A stretch of 64,000 nucleotides of DNA from Chthonomonas sp. UBA6659 (GCA_002455425.1 DKKT01000091.1:1-64000), one strand, 5' to 3'; positions 50,745 through 60,130 are shown, counted from the stretch's first letter. A program made the numbers and translations. Notes: generated from the letters alone by a model not told the origin.

Positions 50745-52777
50745 ACGTCGGTCTTCTTGTCGTCTGCGCGGCGTTGCTGGGCCCCGTGAATTCGTCCCAG
50801 CCCGTGGTCAGCGTTCGGACTCTCCTGCGCGAGATGATCAGGCTCGATCACCTCACGCAGCGCCCGAATCCGGTGTATTCCGCGGCTCAGGCAAGCAGCT
50901 ACGACCGCGCATCGGTCGACCCGAACACGAACTGGTTCGCGAATGCCGATTACGGCCAGTATATTCGGGACGAGAGTCGGGACGGACGGGTCGAGCACGT
51001 GATGGCGGACCTCATCGGACCGGGGGCCGTGATGCGGTTCTGGAGCGCGAACCCGAACGGTGTCGTGCGTTTCTACTTCGACGGCGAATCGACACCCAGG
51101 ATCGAGGCCAAGCTAGAAGGGTTGCTGACCGGCAATGTTGCGCCGTGGGGCGATCCGTATGCCTATGTATCGGCTCGCGGCGCAAACCTGTACTTTCCTT
51201 TTCCGTACGCGCGTTCGTTGAAGATTACGGTCGACGACACGGGACGCAACGCGAAGGGGCTGTACTACCAGATCGGGTATCGGACCTACGCGCCTGGCAC
51301 TGCCGTCGAGACGTACGACCCGGCCCGCGAGCCGGAGCTGAAGGAGCCGATGGCGTTCGTGGCAAGGTCTCTCCTCGCCTCCAGTGTCGTGACGGGGAAG
51401 GCGGACTCGGTTCTGACTCGCAAGCCGTCCGAGCGCAAGGTCACGGTTCGACCGGGTGGGCAAGCCGTCCTCTTCGAGAGCCGTGAAGGGCGTTCGGGCC
51501 GGGCGATCGACCAGTTCCGTGTCCGTGTGGCCGGACTCCTGAGTCCGGCCAAGGACGCCGCACTCCCGTGGCGCGATCCCCGTCGGAACCATGCGGTGCT
51601 CCGCAGCGTGCGGCTGCTTGCCGACTTCGATGGGATTCGATGCGTGGACGTTCCGTTCGGCGACTTTTTCGGTTCTGCACCCGGTCTCAATCCATACAAG
51701 TCTTTCCCGTTTGAAGTGACACAAAACGGCGAGTTCATCTGCCGACTGCCGATGCGCTGGAAGCGATCGGCGAAGATCTGGGTACGCAACGACGGGGGCG
51801 TTCCGTTCGTGGCGACCGCCTCGGCGCGGGCCGCAAACTGGCCGTGGACGGACGAGGCATATCACTTCAAGGCCCAGTGGTCGGTTGATCGCGGATCGAC
51901 CCGTCCGATGCGCGACATGCGGATGCTCGAGGCTCGGGGCGAGGGGATGTTCGTCGGCTCGAACCTGCAGGTGACCAATCCGACCGAAGCCTGGTGGGGC
52001 GAAGGCGACGAGAAGATCTACGTCGATGGCGAGGCGTTCCCGAGCACGTTCGGGACGGGGACCGAGGATTACTACGGCTACGCCTGGTGTTCGAACGAGC
52101 CGTTCGTGCGACCCTACCATGCCCAACCCCGGTGCGATGGTCCCGGGAATCGGGGCCAGACGTCGATCGCGAGATTCCATGTTGCAGACCCGATCCCGTT
52201 CGAGACTCTGTTCAAGTTCGATATGGAAATGTGGCACTGGGCGGAGGTCGAGGCCACGTTTGCACGGACGGTCTATTGGTACGCCAAGCCGGGCGGTCCC
52301 GCCCCGAAGAGCCCGGATGGGAAGCTGCTGATGCCGATCGAGATCAAAGGCCCGGAGGGTGTGAAGGGCGCGATCGAAGGCGAGACGATGCGGATCGTCT
52401 CGATCTCGGGAGGTGTCACGGAGAAGCAGGGCGGCTTCGCCGGGCTGTCGCTGGGGCGGCAGCTTTGGTGGCGGGATGCCAAGGCCGGGGACCGGCTGGT
52501 TCTGCAGTTCGAGTGCCCGAAGGCGGGGCGGTACGTGATCGTCGGCAACTTCTGCCATGCCCGAGACTATGGGATCCATCGGATCACGATTGAAAGGCAG
52601 ACCGTCGAGCCGATCGACTTCTTCGGGGAACTGACCTGGAAGAAGCTCTCGCTCGGCACTTTTACGCTGCCGAAGGGACCCGTGACGATGCAGGTCGAGG
52701 TTGTCGGAACCCACCCGGGTGCGGAGCCGAGGCAGATGTTCGGGCTGGATTACCTCTTGCTTGAGCCAGTGAAGTAG
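50741..52777 (+). CDS. Glycoside hydrolase family 172 (DUF2961) protein
   Basis: 678 residues with a short signal peptide (MNVGLLVVCAALLGPVNSS). The DUF2961 domain comprises two jelly rolls. The acidic stretch WWGEGDEKIYVDGEAFPSTFGTGTEDYYGYAW, in pieces, contains the Glu and Asp residues characteristic of the GH172 active site, which acts on difructose anhydrides, alpha-fructofuranosides or arabinofuranosides. The N-terminal LREMIRLDHLTQRPNPVYSAAQASSYDRAS is also conserved. A C-terminal carbohydrate-module-like region (about 570-678) follows. It probably releases a sugar from a plant or bacterial polysaccharide. Translation is coupled to the DinB gene. Confidence 0.87.
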   Translation: MNVGLLVVCAALLGPVNSSQPVVSVRTLLREMIRLDHLTQRPNPVYSAAQASSYDRASVDPNTNWFANADYGQYIRDESRDGRVEHVMADLIGPGAVMRFWSANPNGVVRFYFDGESTPRIEAKLEGLLTGNVAPWGDPYAYVSARGANLYFPFPYARSLKITVDDTGRNAKGLYYQIGYRTYAPGTAVETYDPAREPELKEPMAFVARSLLASSVVTGKADSVLTRKPSERKVTVRPGGQAVLFESREGRSGRAIDQFRVRVAGLLSPAKDAALPWRDPRRNHAVLRSVRLLADFDGIRCVDVPFGDFFGSAPGLNPYKSFPFEVTQNGEFICRLPMRWKRSAKIWVRNDGGVPFVATASARAANWPWTDEAYHFKAQWSVDRGSTRPMRDMRMLEARGEGMFVGSNLQVTNPTEAWWGEGDEKIYVDGEAFPSTFGTGTEDYYGYAWCSNEPFVRPYHAQPRCDGPGNRGQTSIARFHVADPIPFETLFKFDMEMWHWAEVEATFARTVYWYAKPGGPAPKSPDGKLLMPIEIKGPEGVKGAIEGETMRIVSISGGVTEKQGGFAGLSLGRQLWWRDAKAGDRLVLQFECPKAGRYVIVGNFCHARDYGIHRITIERQTVEPIDFFGELTWKKLSLGTFTLPKGPVTMQVEVVGTHPGAEPRQMFGLDYLLLEPVK

Positions 52778-52780
52778 GAT
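52775..52780 (+). promoter_or_regulatory. Candidate leaderless -10 box (TAGGAT)
   Basis: TAGGAT overlaps the stop codon of the GH172 gene and lies 7 bases before ATG 52788. It is part of the recurring pattern of boxes just before start codons. No -35 is clear. Confidence 0.35.
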
Positions 52781-52787
52781 CACACGG

Positions 52788-54236
52788 ATGGAAGAGAACG
52801 CCAAGGTTACGAATCAGGAAGAGAAGTCGGCGCCAAAGTTGGTCGAAGAGGAGCCGGTCGTCACCTACCACGAAATGAAGGTCGGGCGGAAGACCCTCAA
52901 GTACACCGCGACGACCGGGATCCTCCCGATCAAGAACCACGAGACGGGGGAGATCGAGGCCACCGTGTTCTTCATCGCCTACCGCAAGGAGGGCGAAGAG
53001 GGGCGGCCGCTGATGTTCTCGTTCAACGGCGGTCCGGGGTCCTCGTCGGTTTGGCTCCACCTCGGGGCGGTCGGCCCAAAGCGGGTGAAGATGCTTGACG
53101 ACGGAGGCATGCCCGCACCGCCCTATGAGCTCATCGACAACCCGCTGACGTGGCTCGAGGAGACCGATCTCGTGTTCATCGACCCGGTCGGGACCGGCTA
53201 CAGTCGACCTGCGACCAAGGAACTCGGCGAGAAGTTCTGGGGCCTCAAGGGAGACATCGAGTCGGTCGGCGAGTTCATTCGACTGTTCCTGACGCGCTAC
53301 GAGCGTTGGAATTCGCCGCTCTACCTGGTCGGCGAAAGCTACGGCACGACTCGAGCGGCGGGGCTCGCCGGCCACCTGATCGACCGGGGCATCGCGTTCA
53401 ACGGGATCGTCTTGGTCTCAACGATTCTTCAGTTTCAGACGGCGCGTTTTTCACGCGGCAACGACCTGCCGTACCCTCTCTTTTTGCCGACGTATGCGGC
53501 GACGGCCATCTACCACGGTAAGGCGTCCAAGCCGGCCAAGAAGTCGCTTCGCGAGACGCTCAAGGAGGTCGAGGCCTTCGCCATGGGTGAGTACTGGACG
53601 GCGCTGGCGCAAGGTGACGCGCTTTCTGCGGCAGACCGGAAGAAGGTGACTCAGAAGCTGGCCCGATATTCCGGGCTCTCGGAGGAGTACGTCGATCAGG
53701 CGGACCTGAGAATTGAGATTCAGAAGTTCTGCAAGGAGCTTCTGCGCAAGGAAAAGCGAACCGTGGGGCGACTCGACAGCCGGTTCAAGGGGATGGATGC
53801 CAAACATACGAACCACCACCCCGACTTCGATCCGAGCATGAGCATGATTCGGCCCCCGTACACGGCGGCGCTGAACGACTACGTTCGCCGCTCGTTGGGC
53901 TACAAGACGGACCTGCCGTACATGATCATGGGCGGGATGTTCGAGAAGTGGGACTGGGGTTCGGCTGGAGACGGACACCCCGACACGGGCGAGGCGCTGC
54001 GAGCGGCGTTCGCTAAGAATCCGCATATGCGGGTTTTCGTGGCTTCCGGCTACTACGATTTGGCGACCCCGTATTTCGCGACGGAGTACACCCTCTGGCA
54101 CCTCGGGCTGGATCCGGAGGTTCGGGACCAGGTCGAGATTCACGAATACGAAGCGGGGCACATGATGTACATCCACGTCGGCTGTCTGGCAAAGCTGAAG
54201 AAGGACGTCGCCGGATTCCTCACGATCGCTCGGTAG
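52788..54236 (+). CDS. S10 serine carboxypeptidase-like protein, no signal peptide
   Basis: 482 residues. The triad is clear: Ser in VGESYGTTRAAG, Asp in SGYYDLATPYF and His in YEAGHMMYIH, with FSFNGGPGSSSVWLH for the oxyanion hole. These belong to the S10 family (carboxypeptidase Y-like), which removes C-terminal residues at acidic pH. The first 30 residues are acidic and hydrophilic, without any signal peptide, whereas most members are exported. So the enzyme would be cytosolic, or be released by another route. It lies 10 bases after the GH172 gene, in one operon or with its own leaderless promoter. Confidence 0.88.
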   Translation: MEENAKVTNQEEKSAPKLVEEEPVVTYHEMKVGRKTLKYTATTGILPIKNHETGEIEATVFFIAYRKEGEEGRPLMFSFNGGPGSSSVWLHLGAVGPKRVKMLDDGGMPAPPYELIDNPLTWLEETDLVFIDPVGTGYSRPATKELGEKFWGLKGDIESVGEFIRLFLTRYERWNSPLYLVGESYGTTRAAGLAGHLIDRGIAFNGIVLVSTILQFQTARFSRGNDLPYPLFLPTYAATAIYHGKASKPAKKSLRETLKEVEAFAMGEYWTALAQGDALSAADRKKVTQKLARYSGLSEEYVDQADLRIEIQKFCKELLRKEKRTVGRLDSRFKGMDAKHTNHHPDFDPSMSMIRPPYTAALNDYVRRSLGYKTDLPYMIMGGMFEKWDWGSAGDGHPDTGEALRAAFAKNPHMRVFVASGYYDLATPYFATEYTLWHLGLDPEVRDQVEIHEYEAGHMMYIHVGCLAKLKKDVAGFLTIAR

Positions 54237-54377
54237 CGAGCCGATTCTCGGTGGCCAAGCCGCCAAGAGACAAGCCGATCAGAAGCCGCTTGCGCGGCGG
54301 CAAGTTGGCCTTGCTTCGTTGGAGACGTCTCGCGACGTTGAGCGGAATTCCCGCGTACCGAAGCGGTGTCGCTGCGG

Positions 54378-54683
54378 CTAGCCAGTCCGAACCGTGATCT
54401 CGTTGAGCCCATGGGTGGCGGCGAGATCACGGATCATTTCGACGACTCCCGGGACGTGCGCGCCGGGGAGCCAGGCGACGCGGAGAACATAGGCGACCTG
54501 CTCGGGGTCCGGCCCGTTGATCTCGCCATAGGGAGCGTCGACGGTAATGGTGAAGCGTTCGCCGGAGCGCTCGCGAAGTCGTTGGATCAAGTCGGCGACG
54601 TCGTCGCGGAGGGTGTCGAGGTCCGTCGCGCCCGATTCACCGATGTACAAATTGCCGAACTGGTCTGTAGGTTCCCACTTCAC
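54378..54683 (-). CDS. Hypothetical protein, 101 aa
   Basis: I do not recognise the family. GTG 54683 is the start. The protein is acidic with a pattern of strand-helix-strand-helix (ERFTITVDAPYGEINGPDPEQVAYVLRVAW and VPGVVEMIRDLAATHGLNEITVR, in pieces), perhaps a small ferredoxin-like fold. TAGAAT six bases before the GTG, with GAGG in between, gives the same promoter design as nuoE, which supports its being real. It is convergent with the S10 gene, 141 bases away (54237-54377, nothing seen). Confidence 0.6.
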   Translation of the reverse strand: MKWEPTDQFGNLYIGESGATDLDTLRDDVADLIQRLRERSGERFTITVDAPYGEINGPDPEQVAYVLRVAWLPGAHVPGVVEMIRDLAATHGLNEITVRTG

Positions 54684-54689
54684 GGCCTC

Positions 54690-54695
54690 ATTCTA
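54690..54695 (-). promoter_or_regulatory. Leaderless -10 box (TAGAAT) of the 101-aa gene
   Basis: TAGAAT, then GAGGCC, then GTG on the minus strand. The nuoE start at the right edge reads TAGAAT-GAGGGC-GTG, almost the same. Confidence 0.55.
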
Positions 54696-54808
54696 GCCGT
54701 CGGCACGGCATGACATCCGGGTGAGGGTCGAGGTGCCGAGCGCTCCCGGTCCCGGGGACAGATCCGGTTCCCCCCGATCCACCGAGTTCTTCCCGAGGGG
54801 AGAGCAGC

Positions 54809-55885
54809 TCACGCGGCTTCGGTGCCGCCGAGCTCTTCCATCATGCGCTTGTGGTGCTCCGCCGCCACGAGGGCGTCGAGGAGTTCTTGGATGTCGCCAT
54901 CCATGAAGGTCACCGTGTTGTGGACCGACGTGTTGATCCGGTGGTCCGTGATGCGGCTCTGCGGGAAGTTGTACGTGCGGATCTTCTCGCTCCGGTCGCC
55001 GCTCCCGATCTGGCCCTTCCGGAGTTCGCCGCGTTCCTTGGCCAGTCGCTCTTGCTCGGCCTGGTAGAGCTTGGCGCGGATGACGGCCATCGCTTTGAGC
55101 CGGTTCTGCTGTTGGCTCCGTTCGTCCTGGCATGTCGCGACGATGCCGCTTGGCTTATGGATGATTCGAATCGCGGTCTCGTTCTTCTGCATGTGCTGGC
55201 CGCCGGCCGAACTCGACCGAAAGGTCGAGACCTCGAGATCGTCGGGACGGATCTCGATATCGACTTCCTCGGCTTCGGGGAGGACGGCGACCGTCACAGT
55301 CGACGTGTGGATCCGGCCGCTGCTCTCGGTGGCCGGAACGCGCTGGACCCGATGGACGCCGCTCTCATGTTTGAGCTGACTGTAAGCACCCCTGCCGTCG
55401 ATCGTGAAGACGACGCGGCTTACCGAGCCGATCCCCGTCTCATCATGCTCGACGACTTCGTATTTCCACCGCCTTCTCTCGGCGTAGCGGGCATACATGC
55501 GATAGAGTTCGCCGGCGAAGATGCCGGCTTCGTCGCCGCCGGCGGCGGGCCTGATTTCGATGATGACGGACTTGTCGTCGTTCGGGTCCTTCGGCACGAG
55601 CATGCGCTTGAGGGCTGCGTCGAGTTCGTCGAGCTTGGCGTGCTGGGCGGCGGCCTCGGCCTCGGCCATCTCCTTCATCTCGGGATCTGCTTGGAGCTCG
55701 ACGGCTTCGGCGAGTGCTTGCTGGGCGGCCTTGTATTGACGATAGGTGGCGACGAGGTCCTCGATTTCGGCTCGGGCCTTCCCGATCCGCTGGAGTTCGC
55801 CTGGTTGGCTCGCCGTCGCGGGGTCCTGGAGTTGGGCCTCGAGCTGTTCGTATCGGGCTTCGATCTCTTGCAGCCTTTCCAGCAT
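54809..55885 (-). CDS. prfA: Peptide chain release factor 1
   Basis: 358 residues. RF1 reads UAA and UAG stop codons and releases the peptide through its GGQ motif, here at 228-230. The stop-codon tripeptide PAT is at 184-186 in HRVQRVPATESSGRIHTS, which identifies RF1 rather than RF2 (SPF). The start ATG 55885 gives MLERLQEIEARYEQLEAQL, matching other RF1 proteins, and a longer frame to 55930 has no support. After GGQ the sequence is HMQKNETA instead of the common HVNTTDSA. TATCCT lies 7 bases before the ATG. No prmC gene follows. Confidence 0.96.
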   Translation of the reverse strand: MLERLQEIEARYEQLEAQLQDPATASQPGELQRIGKARAEIEDLVATYRQYKAAQQALAEAVELQADPEMKEMAEAEAAAQHAKLDELDAALKRMLVPKDPNDDKSVIIEIRPAAGGDEAGIFAGELYRMYARYAERRRWKYEVVEHDETGIGSVSRVVFTIDGRGAYSQLKHESGVHRVQRVPATESSGRIHTSTVTVAVLPEAEEVDIEIRPDDLEVSTFRSSSAGGQHMQKNETAIRIIHKPSGIVATCQDERSQQQNRLKAMAVIRAKLYQAEQERLAKERGELRKGQIGSGDRSEKIRTYNFPQSRITDHRINTSVHNTVTFMDGDIQELLDALVAAEHHKRMMEELGGTEAA

Positions 55886-55892
55886 CGATGAG

Positions 55893-55898
55893 AGGATA
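55893..55898 (-). promoter_or_regulatory. Leaderless -10 box (TATCCT) of prfA
   Basis: TATCCT lies 7 bases before ATG 55885 on the minus strand, with no Shine-Dalgarno site between. Confidence 0.45.
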
Positions 55899-55963
55899 CC
55901 GGGACTCTGCGCGAAGGAGCCGGCCGGCACGTGTATCCTGCAGTCTCTCAGGAGAAGAAAACC

Positions 55964-56452
55964 ATGTCAGACACGATCACTCGAATCGACGCTGCGGCCG
56001 AACTGGCCGGTTGGACCCGCCGGATGACCGGCATGTATTGCAAGGATCTCGCTGCGATTCCGGAGGATGCGTATACCAAGTGCCCAGGCGGCGTGTGCCG
56101 AACCCCGCAAGACTTCACGGCCGAGGTTGCAGGGTTCTGCTTCATGGTCGCGGATTTGCTCAACGGCAAGGAGCACCCGATGCCGGACGAGGCCCGACGC
56201 GAAGCGTGGAAGGCGTCGCTCGACACGCGCGAAAAGGGCCTGAAGGCGGTTCAGGACGGGGGCGAAGCTCTGGCGTCGGCGCTCACGACGGCGGGAGATC
56301 GGCTCGGAGCCACGGTTCAGGCTCCCTGGGGCGAGTCGCTGTCTTTGTTCCAGCTCAGCCAGGTCGCAGCGAACCACATCTTGTACCACGACGGCCAGTT
56401 GAACTACCTCCAAGCGCTCAAGGGCGACGGTGAGATGCACTGGTTCGATTGA
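55964..56452 (+). CDS. DinB-like protein, 162 aa
   Basis: The ATG at 55964 follows AGGAG at 10 bases. The chain is a predicted four-helix bundle with KCPGGVCRTPQDFTAEVAGF, a Cys pair and NHILYHDGQLNYLQALKG at the end, where HxxxHxxQ matches the metal site of DinB proteins. It is related to the protein at 50277 only in fold. The CxxGGxC pair (YTKCPGGVC) is an extra that may form a redox or metal site. TATCCT (55934-55939) is a likely -10 box with an 18-base leader. It ends 24 bases before a terminator. Confidence 0.75.
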   Translation: MSDTITRIDAAAELAGWTRRMTGMYCKDLAAIPEDAYTKCPGGVCRTPQDFTAEVAGFCFMVADLLNGKEHPMPDEARREAWKASLDTREKGLKAVQDGGEALASALTTAGDRLGATVQAPWGESLSLFQLSQVAANHILYHDGQLNYLQALKGDGEMHWFD

Positions 56453-56476
56453 GGTCCGGCGCATCGTTGACAACAA

Positions 56477-56500
56477 GGTCCGGGGCATTCGCCCCGGACC
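56477..56500. terminator. Intrinsic terminator between convergent genes
   Basis: GGTCCGGGGC (56477-56486), loop ATTC, GCCCCGGACC (56491-56500), then CTTCTTCT on the plus strand. It serves the DinB gene and may also stop leftward transcription. Confidence 0.85.
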
Positions 56501-56522
56501 CTTCTTCTGTGCTTCGGACGGC

Positions 56523-58787
56523 CTAGTAGGGAGGTCGGCCGCCACGTCCGCCGGGCACGCGCGTGTTCTGGAACATCCGGCGGAGGCGCTCGGCACGCTG
56601 CTCGACTTCCCGACGGAACTCCGCGGGGAGTTGATCGTAGGACACGGCTTGCTCATTTTTCGCGGGAGGGATGTTGTCCTCCAGCTGCCGGCTCATGCTC
56701 GCATTGCGACTCAGCTGGAAGTTGAAGCGGTAGGTGGTTCTGGAGGCGGGCTTGAACTTGTCGTACTTGGGAGCTGAGATCCCCGATACGACGATTGTGC
56801 CATCCGACATGGCTTTGTCGCGGGCCATTTCGTCGGCGGTGAGAAACCGGCCGCCCGAGGAGTTCGTGGCGTAAACCGCCAGATTGAGCTCCGATGCAAG
56901 GGTGAAGAAGCCGACGTTGGGAATGCCGCCGGCGAGGGCCTCGGTGCGTTCGGTGGCTAGCGAGTCGCCCATCATCGGGAGGATTCCGCGTGGGCCTTGG
57001 CGGCCACCGCCCTGACCCGGCAACTGAATTCGAGGGCCTTCCATTGAATTGAAGACCATGGAGTGGAGCAGGTCGCGCTGCTTCCCATTCAGTCCGCCGA
57101 TCTGGATCGGACGTCCGGCCAAGAGGGTCTGGCGCTGGGAAGACCCGAGGAGCCCGTAGAACTGGATCATCTCGCGTTGGCCGAAAAGCAGGTTGCCGAG
57201 TTGGGAGTCGGCGAAGCCTGAGTTGACGAGCCTTGTGAAGACGGAGTCGATGCCGTTCGAGATGTCGCCGGAATCGCCGGCGAGAAGGAACGCAGCGATC
57301 TCGTCGAGGTTCGCGAATCCCTTGGTGTCGACGGTCCGCAAGAACTTCCCGAGACCGGTTCGACTGACCCGTGTTTCGCGGGTGCGCCAGGGCAGGGTCG
57401 GGGTGATCGTCATCCAGCCGTCGGCTTCCGTCACGTTGAGCCGCCACTCGTTGCGGGCGGCCTGAATGACCTGCGAGGGAGTCATCGGTGCGGCCTTGAC
57501 CTTACGAGCGGCCGGCATCAGAGAACCATCGGTGAGGAGCGCGACCAGATTCTGGTTTCGGGCCTCGGCAGTGGCGACGAGAAGGTCGCCGGGAATCAGG
57601 GCGAGCGGGTCATACAGCTCCGGGTTCAGGATCCGCTGACGGAGGTCCGCGGTGAGGTCGGGTGCCTTGGGCTCGCTCGCGGACGCCGCAGGGGTCCCGA
57701 TCGTGACGATGTCGGCCGTGCCTTCGTCCCCGGTCGCCACGCTGAAGGAGGCGATCATCATCCCCTGGGCGCCGAAGCGGGTGGAGGCGAGAATCGCGGC
57801 GAGTTTGGTGCCGAGGTCCGAGAGTTTGATCGGCTCCTCCGTCTTGATTTCAGTCGTCGCCGGCGTCGGGTCCTCGACGGAGAGAATCGAGAAGCCTCGG
57901 GCGAGGAACTGACCTTGGGCGTTGGCGACGAGCAACTGGAACTGAATGTCGTTGTTGTTGAACGGGCGCGACGCGACGAGCAGTGCCTTTGCCGGGGGGC
58001 CGGTCGGCTTGGCCGGACGTTCGCCCTCGAATTGCTCGTCGACGACCATGACGGCCCCGCCGCCACCGAAGACGGTCGAATCGCCGCCGCCGATTTGCTC
58101 CAAGACCTTCTGCTCCTCGACGAACCCCTTGACTATGGCGTTTGCTCCGTTGGGCATGGGCCGTTGCATCGCGGTCGGAGCGGTCGAAAACACCGTGCGC
58201 GTGTTGGGTTTGAGTGCGGCGAGGTCGGACGGCTTCATCGCCGCGATCAGCTTGGTGATCGCGCGACCACCGGGCTGCCGAGACGTCATCTGCCCGAATG
58301 AGAAGCCGCGCGCGCCGCCGCGCCCGGCTTCCTGCATGACCTTTTCGGTGTCGCTCTTGAGGCGACGAGCCACCGCTTCGTCGTAGATGGGCGTCTTGGC
58401 GACTTCGTCGCTCAGGGCCTTGACTGCCTTTTCGATCTGTGCGGTCCGGATCCGGTTGTCCTCGCGCTGATCCCGGAGATCGTCTTCGCCGCCACGGGTG
58501 AGCACATACCCACCTTCGAGCGGCTGCCAATCTCCGCCCACTGCTTCCGCGATCTTCTTCATCGCATCGAGGACGGTCACCTCTTTGAGCCGGAGGACCA
58601 GGACGTCGTCCTTGACCCGCGTCCCCCCTTGAAGCCGTACACCGGCCTCCTTGGTGAGCGCTTCGAGGGCTTTGCCGACGGTCGCTGCGGTCGACGTGAA
58701 AGTGACCTTCTTCTGCAAGTCTTGGGCAGTAGCGACTAGCCCCATCGCGATTGCGAGCGCGACGCACCCGATTCTCATCGTCATCAT
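56523..58787 (-). CDS. Secreted protein with secretin/TonB short N-terminal (STN-like) domain
   Basis: 754 residues from ATG 58787 (58784 and 58778 are alternatives). After a signal peptide (about 25 residues, MRIGCVALAIAMGLVATA), an STN-like domain runs from ~30 to 95 (KVTFTSTAATVGKALEALTKEAGVRLQGG and VLDAMKKIAEAVGG). The secretin channel that would follow is not present. The rest is low in known motifs, with a Gly-rich GGGDSTVFGGGGAV loop and a charged C-terminus ending in RVPGGRGGRPPY. It may be an exported partner of a type II or IV system, or a distinct family of Armatimonadota-like bacteria. I see no transmembrane barrel. Confidence 0.65.
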   Translation of the reverse strand: MMTMRIGCVALAIAMGLVATAQDLQKKVTFTSTAATVGKALEALTKEAGVRLQGGTRVKDDVLVLRLKEVTVLDAMKKIAEAVGGDWQPLEGGYVLTRGGEDDLRDQREDNRIRTAQIEKAVKALSDEVAKTPIYDEAVARRLKSDTEKVMQEAGRGGARGFSFGQMTSRQPGGRAITKLIAAMKPSDLAALKPNTRTVFSTAPTAMQRPMPNGANAIVKGFVEEQKVLEQIGGGDSTVFGGGGAVMVVDEQFEGERPAKPTGPPAKALLVASRPFNNNDIQFQLLVANAQGQFLARGFSILSVEDPTPATTEIKTEEPIKLSDLGTKLAAILASTRFGAQGMMIASFSVATGDEGTADIVTIGTPAASASEPKAPDLTADLRQRILNPELYDPLALIPGDLLVATAEARNQNLVALLTDGSLMPAARKVKAAPMTPSQVIQAARNEWRLNVTEADGWMTITPTLPWRTRETRVSRTGLGKFLRTVDTKGFANLDEIAAFLLAGDSGDISNGIDSVFTRLVNSGFADSQLGNLLFGQREMIQFYGLLGSSQRQTLLAGRPIQIGGLNGKQRDLLHSMVFNSMEGPRIQLPGQGGGRQGPRGILPMMGDSLATERTEALAGGIPNVGFFTLASELNLAVYATNSSGGRFLTADEMARDKAMSDGTIVVSGISAPKYDKFKPASRTTYRFNFQLSRNASMSRQLEDNIPPAKNEQAVSYDQLPAEFRREVEQRAERLRRMFQNTRVPGGRGGRPPY

Positions 58788-58893
58788 GTTCACCGTTGCT
58801 TGCACCTACCGACTGTAGGACGTCCCGAGTTCCGGATTGGGACTCTCAGCTGGGCGGAGTGAACATGGGTTGGATCCTCCCGTCCTCCCTTCC

Positions 58894-59850
58894 ATGACTC
58901 TCGCTCTTGTGACGTTCTTGCTGATCGGCTCGAACGAGCTTGACTACGCACCGAAACTCGGTGCCTTGGCGACGTCGTCCGTTCCGAGCGTAAGCCTGAA
59001 GGACGCGAAGCGGGACAAGACGGTCGACTTTCGGGTCACGTTTCCAAAGTCCGGGGGGCCGTATCCGCTCATCGTGCTTTGCCACGGTCTCGGCGGCTCA
59101 AAGGACGGCCTTCTGCCGTTGAGCGAACCCTGGGCAAGCCATGGCTACGTGGTGATCCAACCTTCGTTTTCAGACAGCTTTCAGTATATGTCTCAAGAGG
59201 AAAAGCTGGACTTCTTGCGTGCAAAGAACCCGAAGTTTGGGGACTGGAAAAGCCGGCCGCAGGACGTTTCGTTCCTCATCGACTCGCTGGGTGCGATCGA
59301 AACCAAGGTGCCCGGCTTGAAGGGGAAGATCGACCGGACGCGGATCGGAGTAGGGGGGCATTCGTTCGGAGCGCATACGTCGATGTTGATCGGCGGCGTC
59401 GAGCCGCGAACGCTGCAGGGACGCGAGAGCCTGCGCGACAAGCGTGTCCTGGCCGTCGCCGTGATCTCGGGTCAGGGGCGAGGACCTCAGTTCGACGCGA
59501 CCTCGTTCGAGAAGCTGGCGGTGCCGATGATCTGTATCTCGGGTACGGAGGATCGCGATCCCTTCGGGCGTCAGACTCCGGAGCGTCGCCAGGATCCGTT
59601 TCTTCTGGCACCGAAGGGCGACAAGTACCTGGTGTGGATCCAAGGGGCCCACCACGGCTTTGGCGGAATCAACGGGCGGATAGCGTGGCCGGGATCGGGC
59701 GGCGCGAACGAAACCCACGTTTCGATCGTTCGGGCGTCGACGCTCGCTTTCTGGGACGCGTACCTCAAGGGCGATCCCAACGGTAAGCAGTACCTGGCAT
59801 CAAATCGCCTTACGAAGGCCGCCAGGGAGGTCGAGCTGACTCGACGTTGA
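58894..59850 (+). CDS. Alpha/beta hydrolase (PAF-acetylhydrolase/dienelactone type)
   Basis: 318 residues. A probable signal peptide (MTLALVTFLLIGS) starts at ATG 58894. The elbow GVGGHSFGAHTSM contains the nucleophile, PLIVLCHGLGGSKDG is the oxyanion loop, Asp in CISGTEDRDPFG and His in QGAHHGFGG complete the triad. Substrate is unknown. Members hydrolyse lipid or small esters outside the cytoplasm. It is divergent from the STN protein by about 106 bases. The next 280 bases (59851-60130) have no gene I can support. Confidence 0.83.
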   Translation: MTLALVTFLLIGSNELDYAPKLGALATSSVPSVSLKDAKRDKTVDFRVTFPKSGGPYPLIVLCHGLGGSKDGLLPLSEPWASHGYVVIQPSFSDSFQYMSQEEKLDFLRAKNPKFGDWKSRPQDVSFLIDSLGAIETKVPGLKGKIDRTRIGVGGHSFGAHTSMLIGGVEPRTLQGRESLRDKRVLAVAVISGQGRGPQFDATSFEKLAVPMICISGTEDRDPFGRQTPERRQDPFLLAPKGDKYLVWIQGAHHGFGGINGRIAWPGSGGANETHVSIVRASTLAFWDAYLKGDPNGKQYLASNRLTKAAREVELTRR

Positions 59851-60130
59851 GCCAAGGCCGGTATCGTGTCGATCCGGGACGCAGGTGAAAGCGATGCGGG
59901 GACCTGCCCTCCGTGGGGCTCTGCGATCCGCCGACAATGGAAACGGAGGTCCCGGCATCCCGGTGAGATTCGTGGGTACGCTCGGGGAAGCGCGTGGGGG
60001 TTCTCGGGCGTCACATGGAATAGACCGTGTGGCCCAGAAAATTCAACAGACTGGGGTCCCACGGCGTAGAACCAGGCAAGTGAACACAGTGTCTAACCGC
60101 CGTAGGAACCCTGGGAGGTAATCGAAGAGC

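Noticed and set aside
59851..60130. Possible CtsR operator or other gene before clpC
   Set aside because: I found no direct TTGACC-like repeats and no reading frame with conserved features. The 280 bases show nothing I can support.
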